Shown here: positions 43,011 to 52,705 of the stretch, one piece after another | Layout: every line of letters begins with the position of its first letter | Position numbering within the stretch: the first letter of the stretch is position 1 | From: Triparma columacea | Lineage: Eukaryota; Sar; Bolidophyceae; Parmales; Triparmaceae | Assembly (NCBI GenBank): GCA_030267965.1 | Contig: BRYA01001474.1 | Coordinates: 5,422 to 69,421 of the forward strand | Direction of reading: 5' to 3' | DNA: 64,000 nucleotides | Notes under the pieces: model-generated | Seen by the model: only the letters and a program-made list of their open reading frames with translations | Databases searched by the model: none | Told to the model about the DNA's origin: nothing | Translations under genes and position numbers: made by a program

Positions 43011-43735
43011 TCATCCTCCCGCCTCCTCCCCCCCCATCCACTCGTCGTAAGTCAGCGTGCACTTGGACGACTGGTACCTCCTTGCTGATATTTCCCCCGG
43101 CTCCACTCTCCCCTCGTACCCCGCCTTCCTGACCAGGCTCGCGACCGCCTCCTCCCGAGTCATGCGGTGCTCAGACGCCACTTCGGGAAGGTAGGTGGCA
43201 GAGTAAGTCGAGGAACCGCGGGTGAAGGTTATTATAATACCGTGGACACCAACGACCCAGTCGTAGCAGTTGGAGCAAGACTCGTAGTCTACTAGGAGGG
43301 ATACAGAAACGCGGAGAGAGGGGAGCTCAGAGGCTCTGTGAAGGGAGGAAGGGTGTGAGAAGGGTGGGGGGAGGGGGTTGAAAACCTTTGACTTTTTGTG
43401 CAACCTCCCCCCCCTCTCCCCTACACTCACGTAATCGGTCTGAACCTCCTATCCCTCAATGCCGCCGTAAGAGTGTAGTCAGGTATGGCCCTTGCCAAGT
43501 CTGACGGTGCCAGAGTTCCTATACATCCCCTCAGGTCCCAGCCATCTCCTCCTCCGCCGCCGCTGCTCTTCGTCTCCCAGGTTACGAAGACGGGGGCCGG
43601 GGGGGAGGAGGGGGGGAGGGGGAGAGGGGGAGGGGGGGGAGAGGTAGAGGGGCTTAATGTGTAGGATAAGTGAGAAAAGGCAAAGGAACAAAGTTGGGGC
43701 GATGAGGTTATACTCATTTTGGAGGGAGTTGACAT
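43011..43735 (-). CDS. AMMECR1: AMMECR1-domain protein
   Basis: Two exons, complement(join(43011..43335,43431..43735)), 209 aa; donor ATTAC/GTGAGT, acceptor TCACAG, phase 2. The junction restores the conserved FRPIT-ASELPSLRVSVSLL segment. Other AMMECR1 signatures are LRGCIGTLAP with the family's invariant LRGCIGT hexamer region, YTLTAALRDRRF, WVVGVHGIIITF, and the C-terminal RYQSSKCTLTYDEW. A Pro-rich insert (about residues 33-50) precedes the domain. The family is conserved from archaea to humans; its biochemical role is unsettled (human AMMECR1 is nuclear and linked to a contiguous-gene syndrome). The second Met at 43717 is an alternative start. Confidence 0.94.
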
Positions 43736-43934
43736 ATGCAGTAGTGTGTAGTAGTATGAGTGTAGTGTGTATCAGTATCAGAGAAGATTTATGTTTTTCA
43801 TCAATTAATTTGGATTTCTTTCGAAGTTCCCCCAAAATTCAACAATACAATTTTCACTCTTCACCCCGTGATTTAATTGTATATCTTTTCGTTGATAATG
43901 AAAATGTTGACGCATTAAAAACACTGAATTACGT

Positions 43935-45095
43935 TCACTTCTTCTTACCCCTACTATTCTTGCCCTTCTTGCCCTTCTTTCCATTCTTCCCCGTCGCAAC
44001 TGCTCCTTCCGCTACTGCTCCTTCCGCTACTCCCACATCCGCTTCTCCCGCCGCCACTCCCTTCCCTGTCTTGGATCTTTTCTTGATCATTGCCTCGCTC
44101 TCCCCGCTTTCGTTCAACGGTCCCCTGCATTGTACCCTGTGCTCCCTCCAGTGCTTGACCTGGCACGAGCGAGAGCAGTAGGCGACGTTGCGACAGGGAC
44201 ACATTAGGAGCTTGGAGCGTGACGCGGCAGTTAGAGCCTCGCAAACAAAGCAGCAGAAGGGACGGCCTTGAAGGTAATGTTTCGTGATGTTGGCGATTGT
44301 AGGATCGTGATAGGAAGGAGGAGCCAAATTGAATTTGTCTCGAACTACGTCGGAATCGGGTTTTCCGAGATGAAGAAATGTTGTGAACATCTTTATTGCG
44401 ACATCTCTACTAAGCTGAGGGTGTTCTCCTTTGCACCCTTGGAAGCAATGCCTAAACACAATATCCACGTCGTTGGAGGTTGGAATAGCACCGCGCGTGA
44501 GAAACAGCCTGCATATGTCGTGTGCTCCATAACTCATAGTACGAGTAAGTGGTGTAACAACATTTCCATTACGGGAAAACAATGTCTTGTTCACATTTGC
44601 TCCGTGATCGAGAAGTGCTATGGCCTGATCAATGTGTCCCTTTTTAGCAGCATCCACCAAAAGGTTGGAAAAGCCTTCCACCAACCCTTCGACTCGTAGG
44701 TCCATATTAGGGTCAAGTCCATGTTCTAAGAGCAATCTCAAGATTGTTGAATTGTCACTATTCTTCATTGATGTTTGTGCGGCCAAGTACATGGCTTCCT
44801 TGTTGTCGAAACCGGCCTCTAAGATAAGCTTGACCATCTCAACATTATCGTGATGTGAGGCTTTAGTGAGGACTGACTCTACCGCCCATTTCTCATCAAC
44901 ACGCTCTGTATGAACGCCTAACAAAACCTCAGAACCATGTTCCTTGGCATACCCCTTGATGCGATCCCAGTCTTGCTCACCAGCCCATTCTATGCACATA
45001 TACTGACCGTCTGTCAAATCTTCCAAACTAGATACAGCCACATTTGTGGTCTCTGATGAATTGTGTGACGATTGTACCTCTGATTGTGAATCCAT
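43935..45095 (-). CDS. Ankyrin-repeat MYND zinc-finger protein, copy 1
   Basis: Single exon, 386 aa. Ankyrin repeats occupy about residues 60-230 (ASHHDNVEMVKLILEAGFD, ILRLLLEHGLDPN, AAKKGHIDQAIALLDHGAN). A MYND finger lies at about 287-325 with the Cys/His series CFVC, CPC, YCSRSC, HWREH and C. A low-complexity Ala/Glu/Gly part and a Lys/Gly basic tail follow. MYND fingers bind proline-containing partner peptides. It is a close tandem duplicate of the gene at 45404-46555: most residues agree, and upstream sequences to about 45219 are also duplicated. Differences are concentrated at the MYND finger (SRSCQVKHWREHR against SKDCQVKHWKEHK) and in the middle ankyrin region. Function unknown. Confidence 0.9.
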   Translation of the reverse strand: MDSQSEVQSSHNSSETTNVAVSSLEDLTDGQYMCIEWAGEQDWDRIKGYAKEHGSEVLLGVHTERVDEKWAVESVLTKASHHDNVEMVKLILEAGFDNKEAMYLAAQTSMKNSDNSTILRLLLEHGLDPNMDLRVEGLVEGFSNLLVDAAKKGHIDQAIALLDHGANVNKTLFSRNGNVVTPLTRTMSYGAHDICRLFLTRGAIPTSNDVDIVFRHCFQGCKGEHPQLSRDVAIKMFTTFLHLGKPDSDVVRDKFNLAPPSYHDPTIANITKHYLQGRPFCCFVCEALTAASRSKLLMCPCRNVAYCSRSCQVKHWREHRVQCRGPLNESGESEAMIKKRSKTGKGVAAGEADVGVAEGAVAEGAVATGKNGKKGKKGKNSRGKKK

Positions 45096-45403
45096 TTTTG
45101 AGCGAACCTACCCCAAATGTAAGTTTTTAGAGGCAAATTACGATGTGAAAGTGATTTATAAAACCTTGAAGCTACTCCACTTAGTCAGAAGTGTCGTGTA
45201 GGTGCTAATATTGGAGTCCACCTCTGAGAAAGTTTCTTCTTGGAAGCAGGAGTCGAAATTGAGGGACAAAATTAGAAGGAGAAATATGAAATTGTTCATT
45301 CTCACGCTATCGCACACGCTAATCGCAATAAAAAATAAGCAATTTGATGTACATCGAATTCCGAAAAATTGCTTAAAGCCGCCGCATTACTGTATTGTTT
45401 CGT

Positions 45404-46555
45404 TCACTTCTTCTTACCCCTACCCTTCTTCCCCTTCTTGCCATTCTTCCCCGTCGCACCTGCTCCTTCCGCTACTGCTCCTTCCGCTACTCCCACATCC
45501 GCTTCTCCCGCCGCCACTCCCTTCCCTGTCTTGGATCTTTTCTTGACCATCGCCTCACTCTCCCCCCTTTCGTTCAGCGGTCCCGTGCATTGCACCTTGT
45601 GCTCCTTCCAGTGCTTGACCTGGCAATCCTTCGAGCAGTAGGCGACGTTGCGGCAGGGACACATATGGAGCTTGGAGCGTGACGCGGCAGTAAGAGCCTC
45701 GCAAACAAAGCAGCAGAAGGGACGGCCTTGAAGGTAATGTTTCGTGATGTTGGCGATTGTAGGATCGTGATAGGAAGGAGGAGCCAAATTGAATTTGTCT
45801 CGAACTACGTCGGAATCGGGTTTTCCGAGATGAAGAAATGTTGCGAATATCTGTATTGCGACATCTCTACTAAGCCTAGGGTCTTCTCCTTTGCACGCTT
45901 TGAGGCACAATGTAAAAACATAAAGTACGTCGCTGGTGGTTGGGATAGCACCGCGCGTGAGAAACAGCCTGAAATAGTCGTGTCCTCCAAAACAGATAGT
46001 AAAAGCAAGTGGTGAAACAACATGTCCATCAGGGCGAACCATTGTCTTGTTCACATTTGCTCCATGATCGAGAAGTGCTATGGCGTGATCAATGTGTCCC
46101 GCAGCAGCAGCAGACATCAAAAGGTTGTAAATGCCTTCCACCAACCCTTCGACTTGTAGGTCTATATTAGGGTCAAGTCCATGTTCTAAGAGCAATCTCA
46201 AGATTGTTGAATTGTCACTATTCTTCATTGATGTTTGTGCGGCCAAGTACATGGCTTCCTTGTTGTCGAAGCCGGCCTCTAGGGTTAGCTTGACCATCTC
46301 AACATTATCATTATATGAGGCGATAGAGAGGACTGAAGTTACTTTCCATTTCTCATCAACATGCACTGAATGAACTCCTAACAAAACCTCAGAACCATGT
46401 TCCTTGGCATACCCCTTGATGCGATCCCAGTCTTGCTCACCAGCCCATTCTATGCACATATACTGACCTTCTGTCAAATCGTCCCAACTATGCACTGTCA
46501 CACTTGTGGTCTCTGATGAATTGTGTGACGATCGTACCTCTGATTGTGATTCCAT
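45404..46555 (-). CDS. Ankyrin-repeat MYND zinc-finger protein, copy 2
   Basis: Single exon, 383 aa, same architecture as the gene at 43935-45095: ankyrin repeats (about residues 60-230), MYND finger (about 287-325, with CFVC, CPC, YCSKDC) and a Lys/Gly-rich tail slightly shorter than in copy 1. The duplicated unit includes about 120 bp upstream (46556-46680 against 45096-45219), so both copies may share promoter sequence. A perfect 151-bp match (44233-44383 against 45693-45843) inside otherwise diverged copies suggests recent gene conversion. Both frames are intact and both zinc-ligand sets complete, so neither looks like a pseudogene. Confidence 0.9.
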   Translation of the reverse strand: MESQSEVRSSHNSSETTSVTVHSWDDLTEGQYMCIEWAGEQDWDRIKGYAKEHGSEVLLGVHSVHVDEKWKVTSVLSIASYNDNVEMVKLTLEAGFDNKEAMYLAAQTSMKNSDNSTILRLLLEHGLDPNIDLQVEGLVEGIYNLLMSAAAAGHIDHAIALLDHGANVNKTMVRPDGHVVSPLAFTICFGGHDYFRLFLTRGAIPTTSDVLYVFTLCLKACKGEDPRLSRDVAIQIFATFLHLGKPDSDVVRDKFNLAPPSYHDPTIANITKHYLQGRPFCCFVCEALTAASRSKLHMCPCRNVAYCSKDCQVKHWKEHKVQCTGPLNERGESEAMVKKRSKTGKGVAAGEADVGVAEGAVAEGAGATGKNGKKGKKGRGKKK

Positions 46556-46896
46556 TTTTGAGCGAACCTATCCCGAATGTAAGTTTATAGCGGCAAATTG
46601 CGATGTGAAACTTATCAACGAAGCCTTCAAGCTACTCCACTTAGGCAGAAGTGTCGTGTAGGTGCTAATATTGGAGTCAAACCAAAAGTGACTGCCGCCG
46701 ACCCCAAAGAAGGCTCTGCTTGTTGTCTGAGATGAAGAAGAAGTCGGATCAAGTTTGGGTGAAGGACTCGATAGTGACCCCGATAGAAGGTTGTTCTGCT
46801 GTAACTTGGAAAGGGAGGCTTTTTAGGATTCAGGATGCTTTATTGCTGGATTGCTTGGATTTTGGAATGCATAAAAGGGACAATTTGTAGATAAAA
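46556..46896. other. Divergent intergenic region
   Basis: 341 bp between copy 2 of the ankyrin-MYND gene (minus) and the GH30 gene (plus). The first about 120 bp belong to the tandem duplication; the rest is unique, with no gene seen. It should carry both promoters. Confidence 0.45.
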
Positions 46897-49544
46897 ATGT
46901 CATACAACGAATCTACACCACTAATCAATGATAATGCAGCGAATATCAAACGTCCAAAGAAGTATAAAGCAATAATATTCCTAATTGTAATAACATTAGG
47001 AGTATTAATCACACTCAACACAAGCCTCAAGTCGGGGGTGCACAAACTAATCAATCACCTCAAGCTAGATAGCAACAAGAATACACTATGTATACTCAAA
47101 TCAGCACCTCCCAATACTGCATCAGACCTTAGGTTGATTATAACATCAATGGCAACATTAAATGACCCATGGAAGATGACTCACAAGGTGCCCTCTCTCT
47201 GCCCCCAATATACTGACCAATCAACCGCCCAGTCACCTGACCAATCAACCGACCAATCAACGCACGCGCTGTTCTCTTACGACACAACCTCCGCGCTCCC
47301 TAATACAATCTTGGGTTTCGGTGGAGCATTCACAGAGGCTGCTTCGTTGAACTTTCAGACCTTGAGCGAGGGGGGTAGAACGAGGGTCGTAGAGCTCCTC
47401 TTCGGGAAAGGTGGGCTGGGGTACAGCCTGGGGAGGACTCACATAAACTCGTGCGACTTCTCGGTAGGGTCGTACAACTTTGACGACGAGGACGGGGACT
47501 TTGAACTCAAGGCCTTTGGGGGGGTTCAGGAGAAGGACGGTCTGACCATCATGCCCTTCGTCCGCCTCGCCATGTCGGCACTAAAGGCAGGGTGGGGCGA
47601 GGACCTTAAGCTGGTGGCGTCACCCTGGTCCCCCCCCCCCTGGATGAAGGGCCCGAGCAGGGAGGAGGAAAGGAAGGGCCTAGAACACGCGACGGACATG
47701 CTCGGGAGCAGGGGGGGGACGTGCCTGAGGGACGGGGTGGGGGTGGGCAGCAAGTACGCGGACGTGTGGGCGAGGTGAGGGGGGGGGAGAGTAGAAGCAA
47801 AACTAATGGCAGACGAAAGAAGNNNNNNNNNNNNNNNNNNNNNNNNNNNNNNNNNNNNNNNNNNNNNNNNNNNCCCGCCCCCCCACACACACAGATACAT
47901 GTCGAAGTGGGTCTCTGAATATGAAAATAGCGGTATCCCAATATGGGCCATTACAACTCAGAACGAGCCCGAGTTTGCCGCCCCCTGGGAGGCCTGTTCC
48001 TTCAACACTTCCACGTCCCTCGCGTTCGTCACGAACTTCCTCGGTCCCACGTTCAGAAGGGAGCACGAGGGCGTCAAGATCCTCGGATTCGACCACAACA
48101 AGGACCACGCCCCCACCTGGGCTCAAGAGCTCGGGGACGCGGACGGGAACTTAGACGGGATCGGGTACCACTGGTACGCCGGGGGGATGGACAGGCTCCT
48201 CGACGGGGGCGTGGGCACCCCGAACCTCCACAAGCTCAGGTCCCTGTCTGGCTCCCGAACGGTCCTGGGGACGGAGGGATGCCACTGCCCAGCCACGGGG
48301 TACACGGGGGGGGACGTAGACGTAGCGTGGAAGAGGGCCGAGAGGAACGCACACGCAATGCTGGCTGACCTGGCGGCTGGGAGCGAGGGGAGCATCGAGT
48401 GGAACCTGGTGCTGGACAAGGTGGGGGGGCCAAACCACCTGGGGAACGTCTGCGACGGACCCATCGTGGCCATGCCTGACAGGGCAAAGGCGGAACCGGC
48501 GATGGAGAGGCTCCCGGCGTTCGAGAAGGCGGGGGAGGGGAAAGATATCGTAGGGGACGGGCTATCCCTCGACTCCCTCGTCCATCACGGGGGGGTGAAG
48601 AAGGACATGGAACTGGGGGTGCTCACACAACCCATGTACTGGGTAGCGGGGCACTTCACGAGGTACCTGAGGGAAGGTAGCAGGGCTACCAAGGGCATAG
48701 TCGAGGGGAGGAGGGCGTTCGCTACGTCGAGGGGGAGGGGGGGAGATAATAATAACGCTAGGGTAGGGTTTGAGGCTACGTTCTTCCCGTGCGAGGGCTC
48801 CAGCAGGCAGCAGTTCGTGTACGACGGGAAGAAAGGAGAGGTGAAGACGAGGGACTACTCGAAGGAGGGGAGGGGGGGGTACGTTTGCCTGGGGGGGAGG
48901 AACGATGAGGGAGGCTTTGGAGGAGTACTGCTGGTTAAGTGCGATGAGAATCTTGACAAGGGAGAGGTGAGAAGGCTTAGAAGACGAGCGAAGCGAAATC
49001 CCGCGAGGGAGGTGGTGGGGGGGGGGGGGGGGATGGAGCTCAAGTTGTAGGAGGAGTCAAGCGTGTACCTTTCGCGGCAAGGAAACTGTTTTCATGCTAG
49101 CTAACCCTTTTCCGCGACTCGCTTCCGCTCGTCACACGCTCATCGCAGGACCCGGTGAGCGGGAAGTTCTATATTAGGGAGGACACTAAGGTGATACAGG
49201 AGAGAGGAGGGGGGAGTTGCCTAGGATTGAAAGAACTTGACGGGGAGGGACACGCGATCGGGGTCAGGGGAGGAAGCCAGCTGGTCCTCGAGGAGTGCAG
49301 GGAGAGCTCCAGCTCGATGGTCTACGACAAGAAAAGGGGGGAGATGAGGGAGGAGGGCCTTGACGTCTGCCTGACCACGGGTTGGCCCTTCCTCCAGGGC
49401 GGTAGCTTTATCAACAAGGACGGCGACACGGTCCTAGTCATCCTGAACGAGGCTGAGGCAGAGGTGGGCGTGGTCATCCAGAACGGGAACATGCTCCTCA
49501 GCCTGGACGGGCACAGCATTGCGACGGTCGTCGTGGCAAAGTGA
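46897..49544 (+). CDS. GH30 glucosylceramidase-like enzyme with an inserted beta-trefoil-like segment
   Basis: Three exons, join(46897..47774,47895..48966,49149..49544), 781 aa; phases 2 and 0. The 51-base assembly gap falls in intron 1 and does not interrupt the protein. A signal anchor lies at residues about 25-42 (AIIFLIVITLGVLITLN), so the enzyme is probably luminal or extracellular. The barrel shows GFGGAFTEAASLNF, SPWSPPPWMK, the acid/base Glu in TTQNEPEF, GIGYHWYAGG and the probable nucleophile Glu in LGTEGCHCP. After QPMYWVAGHFTRYL a Cys/Gln-containing segment of about 150 residues is inserted (for example RQQFVYDG, YVCLGG) before the barrel-associated beta domain resumes at GGSFINKDGDTVLVILN. 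Family members hydrolyse glucosylceramide or related beta-glycosides; the insert may bind carbohydrate (inference). Confidence 0.92.
47823..47873. other. Assembly gap (51 N)
   Basis: A run of 51 undetermined bases inside intron 1 of the GH30 gene, between a G-rich donor side and a C/CA-rich acceptor side. The real length may differ. Frames that read through it are meaningless. Confidence 0.98.
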
Positions 49545-50194
49545 GAAGTGGGGAGCCAAAATAAAGAGAAAGAGGCTGCTAATTGCTTTGGGATGTTGCG
49601 TTGGAATGTTGCGTTCATTAAACGGAGCTATCTACCTTACAATCAATACCAAATAAAACACACGATTAATAACTTAACAAACGCATTTAGCGTCACAACA
49701 CTTAGTGAAAACATCCAGGTTATGGGGTTATGGGCCCAAGCTTAGTGAAAACATCAACATTTTTTGCATCATTTTTTTCACAATTTTTTGGTGAACTTTT
49801 TTTGTTCTTCTGACTTCATATTTTGATCAATTATGTATGTTAATTATAACAATGAGCTTATAGATTATTTGAAATAATGCATTAAAAATCAAAATATTTT
49901 TAATACACTAAATATCCATAACAATTATTGAATATCTATCAATATATATTTGTAATATTATTCAATCTATATGTGTATTTAAAACGTTTGAAACTTTATT
50001 CTAAGTTTGAATATTATCGCTGTGTACTATGGAAATTTAATTACGTATTTTTGTGCTTACAATTGATTTATCAAATAGTAAACATCTTTTTTGCATTTCT
50101 TCCTTACCCGAGGAGGCTTCAATCAAGATTTTTTGATTTGACACAGGATTCTCGCTCGTTTACACACCCCACCGCCACTACACTGACTGAGTCA
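49545..50194. other. Intergenic region with a strongly AT-rich block (about 49750-50120)
   Basis: After the GH30 stop (an AATAAAG lies at 49561) composition shifts abruptly to AT-rich, with T runs and ATTATT-type sequence, then returns to balanced near 50130. A 15-base motif CTTAGTGAAAACATC occurs twice, about 41 bp apart (49699 and 49740). The frame open through this block upstream of 50195 looks non-coding (Tyr/Phe/Ile/Leu-rich). It could be promoter, a matrix-attachment-like element or an insertion; the sequence does not decide. Confidence 0.55.
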
Positions 50195-51110
50195 ATGCCA
50201 CTGCGTTCTAGATCAGCCTCAGGCTCAAGATCATCTCGATTTAAGTGGTCTAAGAGCCGTAAGAGTAGAAATTCTGGATCTAAGTCGTCCTCGTCATCCC
50301 CATCTCAACCCAAAAAGACGTTTTTTTCTTTGTTGACGCCATGGCTTCAAATTGAACTCTCTGTTTATATCATTCTATTCTATTCTACCTTCTCTCCGAA
50401 GTCACATCTACAGAATCCGACCTGCTCTTGGTCACTTTTGTTCGCAGCTGTCTCCGTCTACATGTTTTTTGAGAGAATTATCCTCCAAGTGTTGTGTGAG
50501 ATGCCCTCCGTCCTTTCACGTCTTCCCGCTCGCACTTACGAAATGAAGAGCATGTATGCCAATGGATTTACGCGAATAGTGATATACTGGCAGGTCGCCT
50601 CCTCCCTGAATCGCCCAACCCTGGAATCTATTTATTCGATCGCATGTGTTTCCTCCTGGGCCGCCCTCGTGAGCTTTCACACTGTACTCTTCGTGGATAG
50701 TAGCGCACACCGGCGCCTTGCGGACCACGTGGGAAGGTGAGATGAAGTCAGATGATGATCAAGAAAGACCATTTCATAATTCTAACCGCCTGCCTAACCC
50801 ATGCTCACCGTGCAGTCCACTCCCAATATTCTCCATTGGGAACCTCGTTGTTCACGGTCTGCCCTGCGCTGTTGCTGTGTATTACCCCCCTAATTACCTC
50901 AACATATATTCGGGAATTGGGGCAGTGATCGCTCAGGTTACGTGGGGACTTGCTCAGACCATAGATAACAAAGCTGGGCTCTTCGTCCTTGACGAAGTGT
51001 ACGCTCCGTGCCCGAAGAAGACTTGGTGGTCTTTATGGATTGTTGCCCTTGTAGTCAACCTGTTATATCCTTTCATTGGACCCACCGCTGCTGTCGCAAA
51101 CCCCATATAG
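50195..51110 (+). CDS. Unknown multi-pass membrane protein
   Basis: Two exons, join(50195..50736,50816..51110), 278 aa; donor GGAAG/GTGAGA, acceptor GTGCAG, phase 2. The start at 50195 was chosen because upstream codons lie in the AT-rich block. A basic Ser/Arg/Lys-rich cytosolic N-terminus (about 45 residues, RSRSASGSRSSRFKWSK) precedes about six hydrophobic segments (for example IELSVYIILFYS, SLLFAAVSVYMFF, IACVSSWAALVSFHTVLF, NLVVHGLPCAVAVYY, GIGAVIAQVTWGLAQ, WWSLWIVALVVNLLY). I do not recognise the family. It converges on the peroxiredoxin-like gene, with about 200 bp between the stops. Confidence 0.75.
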
Positions 51111-51184
51111 AAACCAGAAAAGTAATATAAACCCCCTAATTTTTCAGGAAATACGGATGGTGATAGTTAAACTTTGGAATGTTC

Positions 51185-51230
51185 GAACCTTTTCTCAACC
51201 AACTTATGCGTCGGCGTCATTCAAGTGTTC
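51185..51230 (-). promoter_or_regulatory. Weak SECIS-like stem-loop in the 3' UTR of the candidate selenoprotein gene
   Basis: On the minus strand, about 77-122 bases after the stop codon, ATGA (51220-51217), a 6-bp stem (51210-51215 with 51198-51203), a loop containing AA (51204-51209) and TGA (51197-51195) follow in SECIS order. A lower stem pairs GAAC (51230-51227) with GTTC (51188-51185) and CTT with AAG. The stem between quartet and loop is much shorter than the usual 10-13 bp, so this is only a candidate; a functional SECIS may lie elsewhere. Confidence 0.25.
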
Positions 51231-51306
51231 CTGGCTCACCCACGAAGCCCCCTTTCACCTCTCTCTCTCTCCCCTCCCCCCACTTCCCCGCCCCAGCCTC
51301 AGCATT

Positions 51307-52442
51307 TTACTCCCCCGCCTTCTCCTTCTCTGCCTTCTCCTTCTCCGCCTTCTCCTTCATCATCCTCCTCATTGTCTGTAGATCGCAAGCGTTGTCTCCG
51401 CATGCAGGTGGCGGAGGTGGGTGCGCCAAATTTTCCTCCTTGGTTTTATCCACCGCTTCTCCCCCCCCTTCGACCCCACTGCCCCCTTCTCCCTTTCGCG
51501 CTTTTACGACAAACTCTAGAACCTCGGACCAACTAATTTCCTCCTCTAGCCCCTCCTCCCCCTCCTCAACTCCGCAGCCCTTCTTGAGGATGTCGCGAAT
51601 TTGCATCCAGTCCCCTGGATATTGCTCCCTCCACGCTAGAGTACATTCGACCCCCGGCTCTCCCCCCTTTCCTTTTTTGAACACGAACGTTCCCCCCTGT
51701 TGGAAGCTGCTTCCGTGCCCCCTTGTTGCGTTCATCAACGATACCCTCAAGGCCTCCAAGACCGCCCCCTTCCCGAAGGTCTTCAGGTGCTTTTTGAAAG
51801 GCATGACGAGTGAGGCCCAAACGGACGACTTCAGCGCGCAAGCCTTGTGGGTCTTCCTCTTGGAGTCGTTGACCATCTAGCGGTGGGGGATAGTGTTAGG
51901 AATACTGAGACGACAACATGTCTAGTTCATGAGCACTTCGCTCTTCACTTCGCTCTTCACTTCGCTTACCTTCCCCGGAACGTCAAACCCTAGATTTGCC
52001 TTGAACTTCTCTGAGTAGGAACTCGAAGATGTCGAGACGACTAAGAGGTTCACGTGTTTTCTGCGAAGTACATCGGCCACCTTTGACCAAGCTGCCAGTT
52101 GTACCTGCCGAGAGGGGGATTGTTTGAGAGAGGGAATGAGGAATGAGGATGAGGAGAGTGTTGAGTTAGGATACCCAAGCTCGGCCCACACAACATGCCC
52201 CTTCAGTAAAAAAGCTCACCCCCCCCCCCCCTCCCACACACAGCACTCACTTCGCACGCTATTCACGCCCCGTTCCTGACGAACAGAACAACAGTATAAC
52301 CATTGTCGTTGAAGATGTTTCCCACCTCCTCCATGGTCGAGCTGGCCTCCTGGTCATCACCTGTAAGCACCTTTACCTTCAGCAGGCTCTTGATGTCTAC
52401 AGACGACTTGTCGACCTTTGTCTTCTCGGAGTAGAGGGGCAT
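51307..52442 (-). CDS. Peroxiredoxin-like 2 / AhpC-TSA_2 (SelU-like) protein, probable selenoprotein
   Basis: Three exons, complement(join(51307..51876,51970..52104,52251..52442)), 298 aa if the in-frame TGA at 52265-52263 is read as Sec (residue 60). All junctions are phase 0 with consensus borders (GAA/GTGAGT, GGCAG; AAG/GTAAGC, GCTAG). Around the TGA the frame reads VVLFVRNGA-U-IACEVQLAAW, a thioredoxin-fold beta strand followed by UxxC, exactly where PRXL2/SelU proteins have CxxC or UxxC. Downstream family features continue (NLLVVSTSSSSYSEKF, GGTFVFKKG, AWREQYPGDWMQIRDIL). The C-terminal extension is Pro- and Lys/Glu-rich with KAEKEKAEKEK repeats. Such proteins are thiol or selenol redox enzymes. 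No splice choice was found that removes the TGA and keeps the frame. A pseudogene or sequencing error is the alternative, but coding character is intact on both sides. Confidence 0.85.
52263..52265 (-). other. In-frame TGA predicted to encode selenocysteine (Sec60)
   Basis: The TGA is codon 60 of the peroxiredoxin-like gene, followed by ATA GCG TGC GAA and a GTGAGT donor. The residue occupies the first position of the U-x-x-C redox motif. Frame before and after is the same, and exon phases (0/0) agree with read-through. Confidence 0.75.
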
Positions 52443-52705
52443 TTATGGGGGGGTATGTATGAGCGTTAGAGGTGAGTGAGGCCTTTTTCACAAGGGCCGA
52501 CCTTTCTTGTATCGATCCGCCCAGACTTTTCTTGATGCCCTGGGAGCAAACCTGACAACACTTTCATCCCTCCTCACTCCTCTCGTCTCCGGATTGAATT
52601 AACTCGATACAGGAGAGCTCTAGCTACATCAAGCTTCTTGAGAAGAGTAAGGGTTTGGGTTAAGGGCTGGCTTTCTCTTGAAGAATTTAGCCCGAATCGC
52701 CCCTG

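Noticed and set aside
47806..47950. Frames crossing the N run
   Set aside because: They read through an assembly gap within an intron.
51922..52191. Separate small gene starting upstream of the second exon of the peroxiredoxin-like gene
   Set aside because: The first part is intron sequence; only the 45 codons after the acceptor at 52104 fit the family.
52263..52265. Reading the TGA as a true stop or pseudogene mark in the peroxiredoxin-like gene
   Set aside because: Frame, exon phases and family similarity continue unchanged past it, and it falls exactly at the redox-active position used by Sec in this family; kept as the less likely alternative.
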